Origin: Actinomycetota bacterium
GTDB lineage: Bacteria; Actinomycetota; UBA4738; HRBIN12
DNA: 64,000 bases
Direction: 5' to 3'
NCBI GenBank assembly: GCA_035697485.1
Contig: DASSCU010000015.1
Location: 1 to 64,000 of the forward strand
Below the pieces are notes generated by a model. That model was not told the DNA's origin, searched no databases, and saw only the letters and a program-made list of their open reading frames with translations. Shown one piece after another: positions 1-8,015 of the stretch (position 1 is the first letter of the stretch; the number at the start of each line of letters is the position of its first letter). A program made the position numbers and the translations under genes.

Positions 1-311
1 ATGCCCGGTGGCCGGTACTGCCTTCCAGCGAAGAGGATCGGCTCGCCATCGACCTGACCTTCGTAATCGAGGAGCAGCGCGACGCTCGTGCTCGGCTGGC
101 CGTCGGCCAGCACCACTTGGCTCATCCCCGGCTTCGAGACGATCTCGAAGGTGCCGTAGGAACCGCAGTCGATCGGGAAGGTGCCGAAGCGCACCGGATC
201 CGCCGCCGCGGGTCCGGCGGCGACAAGCGACATGCCTGTCACGAGGGCGAGCGCCCCGAAACTCGCGATCATTCGCTTGGGCACGCGGTGCTCACGGGTG
301 AAACCATTCAT
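1..311 (-). CDS. secreted protein of unknown function, C-terminus beyond the window
   Basis: Read from an ATG at 311 toward the left edge, the frame stays open for 103 codons and leaves the window, so the C-terminus is missing. Residues 1-36 look like a signal peptide: charged start (MNGFTREHRVPKR), hydrophobic core rich in A, L, V and G, and an AAA|DPV-type cleavage site. The mature part begins DPVRFGTFPIDCGSYGTF and carries one visible cysteine. No family was recognised. A GGGAAAGGA ribosome site lies just upstream of the ATG, and a good promoter lies further up at 386-414. The product is probably exported. Confidence 0.72.
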   Translation of the reverse strand, partial: MNGFTREHRVPKRMIASFGALALVTGMSLVAAGPAAADPVRFGTFPIDCGSYGTFEIVSKPGMSQVVLADGQPSTSVALLLDYEGQVDGEPILFAGRQYRPPG

Positions 312-385
312 GGCGATGTCCTTTCCCTTCGTTCCATCCCTTGCCCCGCCGATCGCGGGAATTTGCCACTTCGGTTGTTCGGCCT

Positions 386-414
386 ACAGTAAATAGGGTT
401 GCTTCCTCGGTCAA
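386..414 (-). promoter_or_regulatory. SigA-type promoter of the secreted-protein gene
   Basis: Read on the minus strand there is TTGACC (409-414), a 17-nt spacer and TACTGT (386-391). It points at the secreted-protein gene whose ATG is at 311, giving a leader of about 65-70 nt. Spacing is ideal and both hexamers are near consensus. The rest of 312-569 shows no gene. Confidence 0.6.
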
Positions 415-569
415 GCGCAGGCTCAGCCGTCGCCTCAGCGCTCAACTCCGCTGGGGTTCACTGGGCGAGATGCGTGGCCGCCGCTCAACCCTGTCCCGTC
501 TCCGATACCGTGCTGCATGGCCGATGTTCGAGAAACCGGTCCTCGTCGCTCGCCTCGAAGGGCTGCTCG

Positions 570-1364
570 ATGGAGGTGAAGGGCGCCGTCGTGGTCGTCA
601 CGGGCGCCTCCTCAGGCATCGGCGAGGCGACCGCGATCGCGTTCGCGAGGCGGGGCGCCCGTGTCGTGCTGACCGCCCGACGGCTCGAGCGCCTCGAGGC
701 GCTCGCGGACCGCATCGAACGGGCCGGGGGTTCGGCGCTCGCCCTGCGGGTCGACGTGACCGAGCCGCGCGAGATCGGCGGGCTGCCGGCGGTGGTCCAC
801 GAGGTCTACGGACGCCATGCCGACGTGCTCGTGAACAACGCGGGCGTCCCGGGCGGCGGCGCGATCCAGGACCTCGCCTACGAGCGGATCCGCGAGGTCG
901 TCGAGGTCAACCTGCTCGGCGTGCTGTACGGGATGCGGGCGTTCCTGCCGGAGATGCTGCGCACGGGCCGGGGGCACGTCGTGAACGTCGCCTCGCTCGC
1001 GGGCAGGTTCGCGACTCCCGGCACCGGCCTGTACTCGGCGACCAAGCACGCCGTGGTCGCGGCGAGCGAGTCGGCGAACTACGACGCCGAGTCCCGAGGG
1101 GTACACGTGACCGCGGTGAACCCAGGGTTCGTCGCGACCGAGGGGTTCCCGCAGGACGAGCTGCCGTCGTGGGCGGTGGTGCCGGCCGACCGCGTCGCGG
1201 ACGCGATCGTGAAGGTGGTCCGCGAGGGCATCGCCCCCGAGTACGCCGTGCCTCGGTGGGTCTCGCCGTTCCAAGCCTTCCGCGTGCTCACCCCGCCCCT
1301 GTACCGTTGGGGAGTGCGCCAGGCGCGTCGGACCGGCGTGCGAGCGACCCAGGCGAAGCGATGA
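570..1364 (+). CDS. short-chain dehydrogenase/reductase (SDR)
   Basis: A 264-residue classical SDR. The NAD(P) motif TGASSGIGEA is at residues 11-20, with NNAG in the middle, and the catalytic pair is seen as VASLAG followed by YSATK. The ATG at 570 (MEVKGAVVVV) was chosen because the Rossmann strand begins there; the frame is open further upstream without homologous-looking sequence. The stop overlaps the clpS start (ATGA), so the two are probably co-transcribed. The substrate cannot be read from the sequence; family members reduce or oxidise diverse alcohols and ketones. Confidence 0.85.
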   Translation: MEVKGAVVVVTGASSGIGEATAIAFARRGARVVLTARRLERLEALADRIERAGGSALALRVDVTEPREIGGLPAVVHEVYGRHADVLVNNAGVPGGGAIQDLAYERIREVVEVNLLGVLYGMRAFLPEMLRTGRGHVVNVASLAGRFATPGTGLYSATKHAVVAASESANYDAESRGVHVTAVNPGFVATEGFPQDELPSWAVVPADRVADAIVKVVREGIAPEYAVPRWVSPFQAFRVLTPPLYRWGVRQARRTGVRATQAKR

Positions 1365-1660
1365 CGAGCGCGAGCACCGCACCGGTCGAGATCGGTCGTC
1401 CCGAGACGATCGAGAACATCGAATCCGACGTGCCGTGGATCGTGATCGTCTGGAACGACCCGATCAACCTGATGACGTACGTGACCTGGGTCTTCCAGAA
1501 GCTGTTCGGCTATCCGCGGGCGAAGGCGGAGAAGCTGATGTGGGACGTGCACACGAAGGGCAAGGCCGTGGTGTCGAACGGCACCCGGGACGAGGCCGAG
1601 CGCGATGTGGCCCGCCTGCACGCGTACGGGCTGTGGGCGACGATGCAGAAGGACCGCTAG
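1361..1660 (+). CDS. clpS: ClpS, adaptor of the Clp protease
   Basis: A 99-residue protein with the ClpS fold signature. A disordered N-terminus of about 25 residues is followed by the core VPWIVIVWNDPINLMTYV and then FGYPRAKAEKLMWDVHTKGKAVV. ClpS binds N-degron substrates and hands them to ClpA/ClpC unfoldases in the cytosol. The substrate pocket around WNDPINLM is present. The start ATG overlaps the SDR stop by 4 nt, and the next gene (DUF2017) begins directly after the stop. The clpS-DUF2017 order is common in actinobacteria. Confidence 0.92.
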   Translation: MTSASTAPVEIGRPETIENIESDVPWIVIVWNDPINLMTYVTWVFQKLFGYPRAKAEKLMWDVHTKGKAVVSNGTRDEAERDVARLHAYGLWATMQKDR

Positions 1661-2167
1661 GTGCGCCGGCGCAGGGGCCCGGTGCACCGGACGGGACCCG
1701 GCCGCTTCTCGGTGCGCCTGTCCGACCAGGAACGCGACGCGGTGCGCATGTTCACCGGACAGCTCCGGGTGCTGCTGACGTCGGAGAACCCGTCCAGCGA
1801 CCCCGCCGTCGCTCGGCTCTTCCCGCCGGCGCTGGCCGAGGAGGACGTGCTCGGCAACCTCGAGTACGAGCAGCAGCACGGCGACGAGCTCCTGCTCGGC
1901 AAGCTGGAGGCCCTCGACACCGTCGACCGCACCCTCGACCGGCGAGAGCTCACCGAGGACGAGTTGCTGGCCTGGCTCGGCTCGCTCAACTCGATCCGGC
2001 TGGTCGTCGGCACGAGGCTCGGGGTCACCGAGGCCTCGACCGAGAGGGACTTCGCGGACGACGAGCGCGAGATGTTCGCGCTCTACGGCTACCTCACGTG
2101 GCTGCAGGGCTGGGTGATCGAGGCCCTCGACCGGGACCTTCCCGCCGGTGACACGGCCGGTACGTAG
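1661..2167 (+). CDS. DUF2017 family protein
   Basis: A 168-residue acidic protein starting at a GTG immediately after the clpS stop. The sequence (FSVRLSDQERDAVRMFTGQL, then DARLFPPA-like and FALYGYLTWLQGWVIEALD stretches) matches DUF2017, an actinobacterial family of unknown function that habitually follows clpS. It is predicted cytosolic, mostly helical, with no catalytic motif visible. The conserved placement suggests a role with Clp proteolysis, but that is inference. It ends 36 bp from the pyruvate kinase stop (convergent genes); only a weak 6-bp hairpin lies between them. Confidence 0.8.
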   Translation: MRRRRGPVHRTGPGRFSVRLSDQERDAVRMFTGQLRVLLTSENPSSDPAVARLFPPALAEEDVLGNLEYEQQHGDELLLGKLEALDTVDRTLDRRELTEDELLAWLGSLNSIRLVVGTRLGVTEASTERDFADDEREMFALYGYLTWLQGWVIEALDRDLPAGDTAGT

Positions 2168-2203
2168 GTAGTCTCTTCCAGACTCGTTGAGCGGTAGAAT
2201 CGC

Positions 2204-3640
2204 TCAGCGCGCGGGCGAGCCCACCTGGTGGAGCTTCAACATGTTCGTGGTCGTGCGTCCCGCGGGAGAGGACGCGGCCATCACCACGAGCTCCCCGGGG
2301 ACCACGAGCGAGCGGCGACGGAGCCCCTCGTCCATCAACGCGATCATCGCGTCGGTGTCGTCGGGGTGATCGGCCGGGAGCGGCACCACTCCCCAGTTCA
2401 ACGTGTTCACCCGCCGCACCCGTTCGTCGGGGATGAAGGCGAAGATCGGCCTCGCCGGCCGCTCGGCCGACAGCAGCCGCGCCGTGCGGCCGGTCTCTGT
2501 GTAGCAGGTGATCGCCACCACCTCCGGCTCCGTCGTGGCCACGTCGGCGACGGCGTGGGCGACGGCGGCGGCCTCACCCGTGTGACGGCATTCCGGCTGA
2601 GCGGCGCGGTAGTCGCGACCGCGGGCCTCCATGGCCGTGGCGATCTTCGTGGCGGCCGCAGCCGCCTCGAACGGGTACTCCCCGATCGCGGTCTCGCCCG
2701 AGAGCATGATTGCGTCCGCCCCGTCGAGCACGGCGTTGGCCACGTCGGTCGCCTCCGCGCGCGTGGGCCTCGGAGCCCGGATCATCGACTCCAGCATCTG
2801 GGTCGCCACGATCACCGGGCGGCTCGCGGCGCGCGCGGCACGCAGCAGGTCCTTCTGCAGCAGCGGGATCTGCTCCATCGGCAACTCGACCCCGAGGTCG
2901 CCGCGGGCCACCATCAGCGCGTCGGTGACCTCGAGGATCGACGCGATGTGCTCGATCGCCGGCTTCGTCTCGATCTTCGCGACGATCGGCACGAGCCGGT
3001 CGCCCATCAGCGCCCGCAACTCGTGCAGGTCGTCCGCGCCCCGCACGAACGACTGTGCCACCAGGTCGACCCCGAGATCGAGCGCCCGTGCGAGCCCCTC
3101 CCGATCGCGCTCGGTCACCGCGGGCAACCCGAGCCGCTCCGCGGGCACGTTCACCCCTTGTCCCGATCGAACGGTGCCGCCCCGGACGCACTGGGTGCGC
3201 ACCGTGGCGCCGTCGATGCTCGCGACCAACAGCTCGACCGCGCCGTCGGCCAGCAGCACACGATCCCCGGGTCGCAGGTCGTCGGCCAGGCCAGGGTAGG
3301 TCGTCGAGGTGCCATGCTCGGTGCCCGAGCCGCCGGGCCGCAGCTCGAACGCCTGCCCCGGCGCGAAGCGGAACGGGTCGGGATCCAGCGTGCCGAGCCG
3401 CACCTTGGGCCCGGGCAGATCGGCGAGTACGGCGAGCGCCCGGTCGCCCTCGGACTCCGCGTCGCGTACGAGGCCCACGGCACGGGCGTGGTCGTCGGGG
3501 GTGCCGTGGGAGAAGTTCACGCGGAAGATCGACGCACCGGCAGTCACGAGGCCGCGGACGAACGCCGGTGTGTTCGTGGCCGGGCCGAGGGTGCAGACGA
3601 GCTTCGTGCGGGCGGCGAGGGACGGGCTCGCCGTGCTCAC
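2204..3640 (-). CDS. pyk: pyruvate kinase
   Basis: A 478-residue protein catalysing phosphoenolpyruvate + ADP to pyruvate + ATP, the last step of glycolysis. It begins MSTASPSLAARTKLVCTLGPA (N-terminal barrel strand) and carries the family signature around IVAKIETKPAIEHIASILE, followed by MVARGDLGVELP and MLSGETAIG-type motifs. The C-terminal alpha/beta domain is complete. The GTG at 3640 was chosen because it overlaps the acuC stop by 4 nt (GTGA). It is the last gene of the ten-gene minus-strand unit, so a glycolytic enzyme is coupled to amino-acid and CoA metabolism genes. Confidence 0.95.
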   Translation of the reverse strand: MSTASPSLAARTKLVCTLGPATNTPAFVRGLVTAGASIFRVNFSHGTPDDHARAVGLVRDAESEGDRALAVLADLPGPKVRLGTLDPDPFRFAPGQAFELRPGGSGTEHGTSTTYPGLADDLRPGDRVLLADGAVELLVASIDGATVRTQCVRGGTVRSGQGVNVPAERLGLPAVTERDREGLARALDLGVDLVAQSFVRGADDLHELRALMGDRLVPIVAKIETKPAIEHIASILEVTDALMVARGDLGVELPMEQIPLLQKDLLRAARAASRPVIVATQMLESMIRAPRPTRAEATDVANAVLDGADAIMLSGETAIGEYPFEAAAAATKIATAMEARGRDYRAAQPECRHTGEAAAVAHAVADVATTEPEVVAITCYTETGRTARLLSAERPARPIFAFIPDERVRRVNTLNWGVVPLPADHPDDTDAMIALMDEGLRRRSLVVPGELVVMAASSPAGRTTTNMLKLHQVGSPAR

Positions 3641-4815
3641 GAAGAGCTCTCCTCGTCGGAACGCAGCGGCTCGTTCCGGCCCCACGATCGGCCGCCCATT
3701 GCGGCGGCGGCCACTGCCGGCGCCTCCTCGTCCGCCGGCGACGGGCGGGCCGGTGGATCGGAGAGGGTGGTCGGCACCTCGGCGCGAAGCTCGAACTCGG
3801 CGCGCTCGATCCACCCCTCGGGGATCTCGTCGGGCGGCGTCGCCCCGGCCATCTCGGCGAAGTAGAGCGTCCACGCACGCGGCACGACCCGGGCCCACTG
3901 GTAGCCGCCGCCGCCCGTCGCGATCCAGCGTCCACCCGCGGCGTCGTGCGCGAGCTCGTGCAGCACCGACGCGGTCGTCCGGTACGCGCCGGTCGTGAGC
4001 CCGAGATGAGCCAGCGGATCGCTCGTATGCGTGTCACATCCCAGCTGGGTCACGAGCACGTCGGGGCCGAAGTCCCGCACGATCGAGGGCACCGCCGTGC
4101 GGAACGCCTCCAGCCACCCCTCGTCGCTCGTGCCCGGGGGCAGCGGCAGGTTCACGGCGGAGCCTGGTGCGTTCGGCCCGCCCCGCTCCGAGAGCCCGCC
4201 CGTGCCCGGGAAGAAGCCGATCTCGGGGGCGTACTCGTGGATCGACACCGTGAGCACGCGGGGATCGTCCCAGAAGATCGCCTGCGGACCGTCGCCGTGA
4301 TGCACGTCGACGTCGACGTAGGCGATGCGCTCCACGCCCTGGGTGAGCACCCACGCGATCGCGATCGCCGGATCGTCGTAGACGCAGAACCCCGAGGCCC
4401 GGCCGGGCATCGCGTGGTGCAGCCCGCCCGCGGCGTTGAACGCGTGGGCGACCTCGCCCGAGAGCACCGCGCGGGCGGCGGCGAGGCTCGCGCCGGCGAC
4501 GATCGCGCCCGCCTCGTGCATGCGATCGAAGATCGGGTTGTCGCCGGGCCCGTACCCGAACCGCCCCCACGAACCTTCGGCGCCGTGGCCCGCCTCGCGG
4601 GTGGCATCGATGTATTCCCGGGTGTGCACGAGCATCAACGAGTCGTCGTCGGCCGGCTCCGCGCCGAGCCGGACAACGCCGGGGGCTCGGTCGAGCTCGT
4701 ACTCCGCGATCAGGTCCCAGGTCAGCAGCACCCGTTGCGGTCGCAAGGGGTGGCCCGGGCCGTGGTCGTAGATCCTCGCCTCGGGGGCGACCACGAGACC
4801 CGCGGTGGCGCTCAC
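3637..4815 (-). CDS. acuC: AcuC-like deacetylase (histone deacetylase family)
   Basis: A 392-residue arginase/deacetylase-fold enzyme. The active-site HH (133-134, GLHHAM) and the zinc ligands in YVDVDVHHGDG (about 167-175) are visible, as is the late GGGGYQW motif. AcuC-type proteins remove acetyl groups from lysines, classically of acetyl-CoA synthetase, and so switch acetate activation. Start GTG 4815 overlaps the upstream aminotransferase stop (GTGA). The last 50 residues are low-complexity (Pro/Ala/Glu) and probably disordered. The real substrate is not determined; an AMP-forming acyl-CoA synthetase lies about 52 kb away in this window. Confidence 0.85.
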   Translation of the reverse strand: MSATAGLVVAPEARIYDHGPGHPLRPQRVLLTWDLIAEYELDRAPGVVRLGAEPADDDSLMLVHTREYIDATREAGHGAEGSWGRFGYGPGDNPIFDRMHEAGAIVAGASLAAARAVLSGEVAHAFNAAGGLHHAMPGRASGFCVYDDPAIAIAWVLTQGVERIAYVDVDVHHGDGPQAIFWDDPRVLTVSIHEYAPEIGFFPGTGGLSERGGPNAPGSAVNLPLPPGTSDEGWLEAFRTAVPSIVRDFGPDVLVTQLGCDTHTSDPLAHLGLTTGAYRTTASVLHELAHDAAGGRWIATGGGGYQWARVVPRAWTLYFAEMAGATPPDEIPEGWIERAEFELRAEVPTTLSDPPARPSPADEEAPAVAAAAMGGRSWGRNEPLRSDEESSS

Positions 4816-6122
4816 GCGACCGAACGGACCGCGGCCGCCGTGCGCGCCACCAGCTCGGCCGCGTCCTCGTCCGTGAGCACGAACGGCGGACCCAGCATCA
4901 GCAGGTCGCCGTCGCGCCCGTCGACGTGCCCGGTCGAGGAATACAGCAGGAGGCCGGCATCGCGCGCCGCGGCGACGACCCGTTCGGTCACCCGCTCGGC
5001 TCGCGCGAACGGCTCCTTGGTCTCGGGGTCGCGCACGAGCTCGATGCCGATCATCATGCCGAGCCCGCGCACGTCGCCCACGATCGGCAGGTCGGCGAGG
5101 GTCTCGGCGAGTTCCCTCCGCAGTCGCTGCCCGAGCGCCGCCGAACGCCCGACCAGGTCTCGGTCGCGCAGCTCCCGCAGCACGGCGCCGGCCGCCGCGG
5201 CCCCCAGCCCATTGTGCGACCACGTGAAGCCGTGGACGAACCCTGTGGTCGAGACCGCCTCGAAGACCTCACCGCTGGCCGCGGCGAACCCGAACGGCAC
5301 GTACCCGCTCGTCGTGCCCTTGCCCGCTGTCAGGATGTCCGGGCGCACCCCCCAGTGATCGACGCCGAACCAGCGACCGGTGCGACCCATGCCGGTCATC
5401 ACCTCGTCGGCGATCACGAGTACGCCGTGACGTCGGCACACGTCGACGACCGACGGCCAGTAGTCCTCGCAGGGCACGGCCGCGCCGAGCGTCGCGCCCG
5501 CGACAGGTTCGGCGATGAACGCCGCCACGGAGTTCGGCGGCGCCTGCGCGATCATGCGCTCGAGCTCGCCGGCGTGCCAGGCCCCGCACGCCTCGGGGTG
5601 CTGGGGGTTCTCGCACCGGTACTCGTAGGCCGCCGGCGCGTGCAGGAACCGGCCGAGCCACGGCGTGTAGGGCTTTCGGAGCGGTTCCTTGCCGCTCGCG
5701 TCGAGAGCGCCGAGGGTGTTGCCGTGGTACGCGCTGCGGCGCCCGATCACGACGAAGCGCGATCCCTCGCCGCGCGCCAGGTGATACGCGCGGGCGAGCT
5801 TCAGCGCGGTCTCGACGGCCTCGCTGCCCCCCGACACGGGGTAGAGGCGAGGCTCGTCGAGGGGCAGAAGCGGCGCGAGATCGTCGGCGTAGTCCTCGAG
5901 CACGCCCGTGGTGAACATCGTGCCGTGCACGTACTGCGTGCGGGCGAGCTGGGTCTCGATCGCGTCGATCACGGCACGTGCCCCGTGCCCGACGTTCACC
6001 ACGACCGCGCCGCCGGCCCCGTCCAGGAAGCGCCGGCCGTCGGCCGCGGTGATCCACGCGCCGTCGGCCGCGACGGCCTCCGGGAGTTCGCGGTCGAGGA
6101 CCCTCGGGAAGACGTGGCTCAC
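4812..6122 (-). CDS. class III PLP-dependent aminotransferase
   Basis: A 436-residue fold-type I aminotransferase. Features are FLDGAGGAVVVNVGHG near the N-terminus, VSGGSEAVETALKLAR (phosphate binding), ADEVMTGMGRTG, and the PLP lysine in DILTAGKGTTSGY. Class III enzymes move amino groups from omega- or alpha-amino acids to 2-oxo acids; the motif set resembles omega-amino-acid:pyruvate types, but the substrate is not fixed. Start GTG 6122 overlaps the 69-residue gene upstream by 4 nt, and the stop overlaps acuC. It is the second class III aminotransferase of the same operon. Confidence 0.87.
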   Translation of the reverse strand: MSHVFPRVLDRELPEAVAADGAWITAADGRRFLDGAGGAVVVNVGHGARAVIDAIETQLARTQYVHGTMFTTGVLEDYADDLAPLLPLDEPRLYPVSGGSEAVETALKLARAYHLARGEGSRFVVIGRRSAYHGNTLGALDASGKEPLRKPYTPWLGRFLHAPAAYEYRCENPQHPEACGAWHAGELERMIAQAPPNSVAAFIAEPVAGATLGAAVPCEDYWPSVVDVCRRHGVLVIADEVMTGMGRTGRWFGVDHWGVRPDILTAGKGTTSGYVPFGFAAASGEVFEAVSTTGFVHGFTWSHNGLGAAAAGAVLRELRDRDLVGRSAALGQRLRRELAETLADLPIVGDVRGLGMMIGIELVRDPETKEPFARAERVTERVVAAARDAGLLLYSSTGHVDGRDGDLLMLGPPFVLTDEDAAELVARTAAAVRSVA

Positions 6123-6328
6123 GAGCCCCCCTCGTCCCGGGCTCGACGAGGCGGGATCGGCCGGTGATCGTCGTCGAACGTCGCGAAGACCTCGCGGAGC
6201 CGGTCGCCCCGGGCCTTCCGGCCCTCGCGGATCGCCTCGGCCCACTCGGGCTCGGGCCCGGCATCGGGCAACCACGGCGCCTCCTGCCCGTCGGTCAGAC
6301 GCTCCTCGTCGGGGTGCATGCCGCTCAC
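6119..6328 (-). CDS. 69-residue acidic protein of unknown function
   Basis: A small gene held between two 4-nt overlaps. Its GTG (6328) overlaps the stop of the 303-residue gene, and its stop overlaps the aminotransferase start. The product is charged (EERLTDGQEAPWLP, EPEWAEAIREGRKARGDR, EVFATFDDDHRPIPP) with no membrane segment or cysteine. Both ends are tightly coupled, so it is very probably translated. No family was recognised. It could be a small partner or regulatory subunit of the aminotransferase, which is inference from context only. An internal ATG at 6319 is an alternative start. Confidence 0.68.
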   Translation of the reverse strand: MSGMHPDEERLTDGQEAPWLPDAGPEPEWAEAIREGRKARGDRLREVFATFDDDHRPIPPRRARDEGGS

Positions 6329-7236
6329 GTTACCGTCTGAACCTCGGCGAGCCACCGACGCATCGAACCGTCGTCGCGCGTTCGCAGGGCATCCATCCTT
6401 CGCTCGCTCGCCTCCAGATCGCCGAACACCCGCATCACGAGCGCCGCGATCGCGTACACGGGGTCGGCCGGGTCGGTCGCCGCCGTCCAGCGCACGCTCG
6501 CCTGCATCCGGAAGTCGCCGACCACCGGAGATCCGGCGTCGTGCGCGGCAACCAGGGCGCCGAAGAACAGCATCGCGGGGAAGGGCCGGGGGTTGCTCGT
6601 CGCCAGCGCCCCCAGCACCTCGAGCACCGCTCGCACGTCTGCCCGGCGAGCCATGACCGGGTCGGCATCGGCCGACGCGGGCAACACGCCCTCGCTCAGC
6701 CTCAGGCACGCCCGCTGGCCGCGCACGTACGCTGCCAGCGCGGCACCGGTCGGCACCGAGTACAGAGAGCTCCAAGCCGAACGGATCCCCGTCGGCGCCA
6801 GGGCGTCGGTGACGGCCCGCGGGAGCCCCCCGAGCGCCGCGCCGAGCGTGTCCTCGTCGTGCGCCCCCCGCACCACCTCGGCGACGACCTCGCCGGCCGC
6901 CTCGAGCACCTGCAGCCTGATCGACCCGCCGCCGTCGGCCACGACGGCGCTCCGGACGGTCACGGCGGCATCCGGCCGCGTCTGGGTTCCGGAGAGGGGC
7001 GACCGGCCCGCGAACGGTCTGGCGGTCGTGCCGAACCTCGCCGCCTCCGCGAGGTACACGGGGAGCCCGAGCCGCAGGTCGCGACCCGTCGCATCGACCA
7101 CCCGCTCGTCCCATGCCTCGGCGCAGAAGGCGACCGTCGGTGCTCCGTCCCTGGCAACGGGCACGAGCCACGACGGCGATCGCAGGGGGGCGTACCAGAC
7201 CGGGGGCTCGAGCAGCTCGGTTCGGCCGGGCGTCAC
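6325..7236 (-). CDS. 303-residue conserved-looking protein, function unknown
   Basis: Starts at GTG 7236 inside the CoA-transferase beta stop (GTGA). The product is soluble, without signal peptide or clear membrane helix. It is Ala/Val/Arg-rich, with a first half of beta-type segments (WLVPVARDGAPTVAFCAEAW, VTVRSAVVADGGG) and a helical second half (ADVRAVLEVLGALATSNP, AMLFFGALVAAHDAG). I see no nucleotide-binding or catalytic motif and do not recognise a family. Position between a CoA-transferase and an aminotransferase suggests an accessory role in the same catabolic route. Confidence 0.7.
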   Translation of the reverse strand: MTPGRTELLEPPVWYAPLRSPSWLVPVARDGAPTVAFCAEAWDERVVDATGRDLRLGLPVYLAEAARFGTTARPFAGRSPLSGTQTRPDAAVTVRSAVVADGGGSIRLQVLEAAGEVVAEVVRGAHDEDTLGAALGGLPRAVTDALAPTGIRSAWSSLYSVPTGAALAAYVRGQRACLRLSEGVLPASADADPVMARRADVRAVLEVLGALATSNPRPFPAMLFFGALVAAHDAGSPVVGDFRMQASVRWTAATDPADPVYAIAALVMRVFGDLEASERRMDALRTRDDGSMRRWLAEVQTVT

Positions 7237-8015
7237 TTCGTGTAGACCCCGCCCGGGTCGAGCTCCTCGCGGATCAGCCGCAGCTCTTCGTCGGTCGGCG
7301 CCGGCGTTCCGCCCAGGTCCTCCGCCACCTTCGGCTCCCAGCCCATGTTCGCCCGCACGTCATCGAGCGTGACGCCCGGGTGCAGGGTGCGCAGGGTCAT
7401 CTCCCCGCTGGCGTCGTCGAAGGTGTACGTGGCGAGATCGGTCACGACGCTCGTCGGCCCGCTTCCCCACCAGCCGCGCGCGGCGTCGTGCACGGGGTCG
7501 CCGCTGTGTCCCGGTGAGGTGCGGAAATCGATCCTGTCGACGAACGAGCGCTGCGCCTGCCGCATGATCACCAGGACCTGGCGGGCGTGGATCGCGATCT
7601 CGCATGCGCCACCCGAGCCCGGCAGCCGGACCTTCGGATGCTCGTAGTCGCCGATCACGGTCGTGTTGAGGTTCCCGTGGCGGTCGATCTGGGCGCCGCC
7701 CAGGAACGCCACATCGATCAGTCCGGCCTGCAGGTAGAAGGCGAACAGCTCGAACATGCTCGTGACCGCGGTCGAGCCCGTCGCGAGCGTCGGGTCTCCG
7801 ATCGACAGGGGAAGCCGCTCCGGTCGCGCGCCGTAGACGCCCGACTCGTACACGAGCTGGAGCTCCGGGGCGACCGTTCGCTGGGCGAGGTTGCATACGA
7901 TGTTGGGGAGCCCGACGCCGACGAAGCAGTTCGAGACGCCACCCAGCAGGCGCGCGCTGGCCGCGATCATCAGCTCGGACTTCGAGTACCCGAGGTCGGC
8001 TGCGGTGTCGCTCAC
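7233..8015 (-). CDS. CoA-transferase beta subunit (glutaconate type)
   Basis: A 260-residue subunit with the family pattern NCFVGVGLPNIVCNLAQ, YESGVYGARPERLPLSIGD, and GGAQIDRHGNLNTTVIG. Together with the alpha subunit just upstream it would form a heteromeric CoA-transferase moving CoA between an acyl-CoA donor and a carboxylate. ESG is where the CoA-carrying glutamate sits in this family, so the active-site Glu is probably E in YESGVYG. Start GTG 8015 overlaps the alpha stop (GTGA). The acyl substrate is unknown; glutaconate- and IpdAB-type enzymes are the nearest named relatives I can suggest. Confidence 0.85.
   Translation of the reverse strand: MSDTAADLGYSKSELMIAASARLLGGVSNCFVGVGLPNIVCNLAQRTVAPELQLVYESGVYGARPERLPLSIGDPTLATGSTAVTSMFELFAFYLQAGLIDVAFLGGAQIDRHGNLNTTVIGDYEHPKVRLPGSGGACEIAIHARQVLVIMRQAQRSFVDRIDFRTSPGHSGDPVHDAARGWWGSGPTSVVTDLATYTFDDASGEMTLRTLHPGVTLDDVRANMGWEPKVAEDLGGTPAPTDEELRLIREELDPGGVYTK

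Noticed and set aside
2188-2206. Hairpin between DUF2017 and pyruvate kinase as terminator
   Set aside because: Only 6 bp of stem and it overlaps the pyk stop codon; too weak to list.
2228-3865. Long plus-strand open frame opposite pyruvate kinase
   Set aside because: High-GC antisense frame; the minus strand encodes an intact pyruvate kinase with all motifs, and this frame has none.
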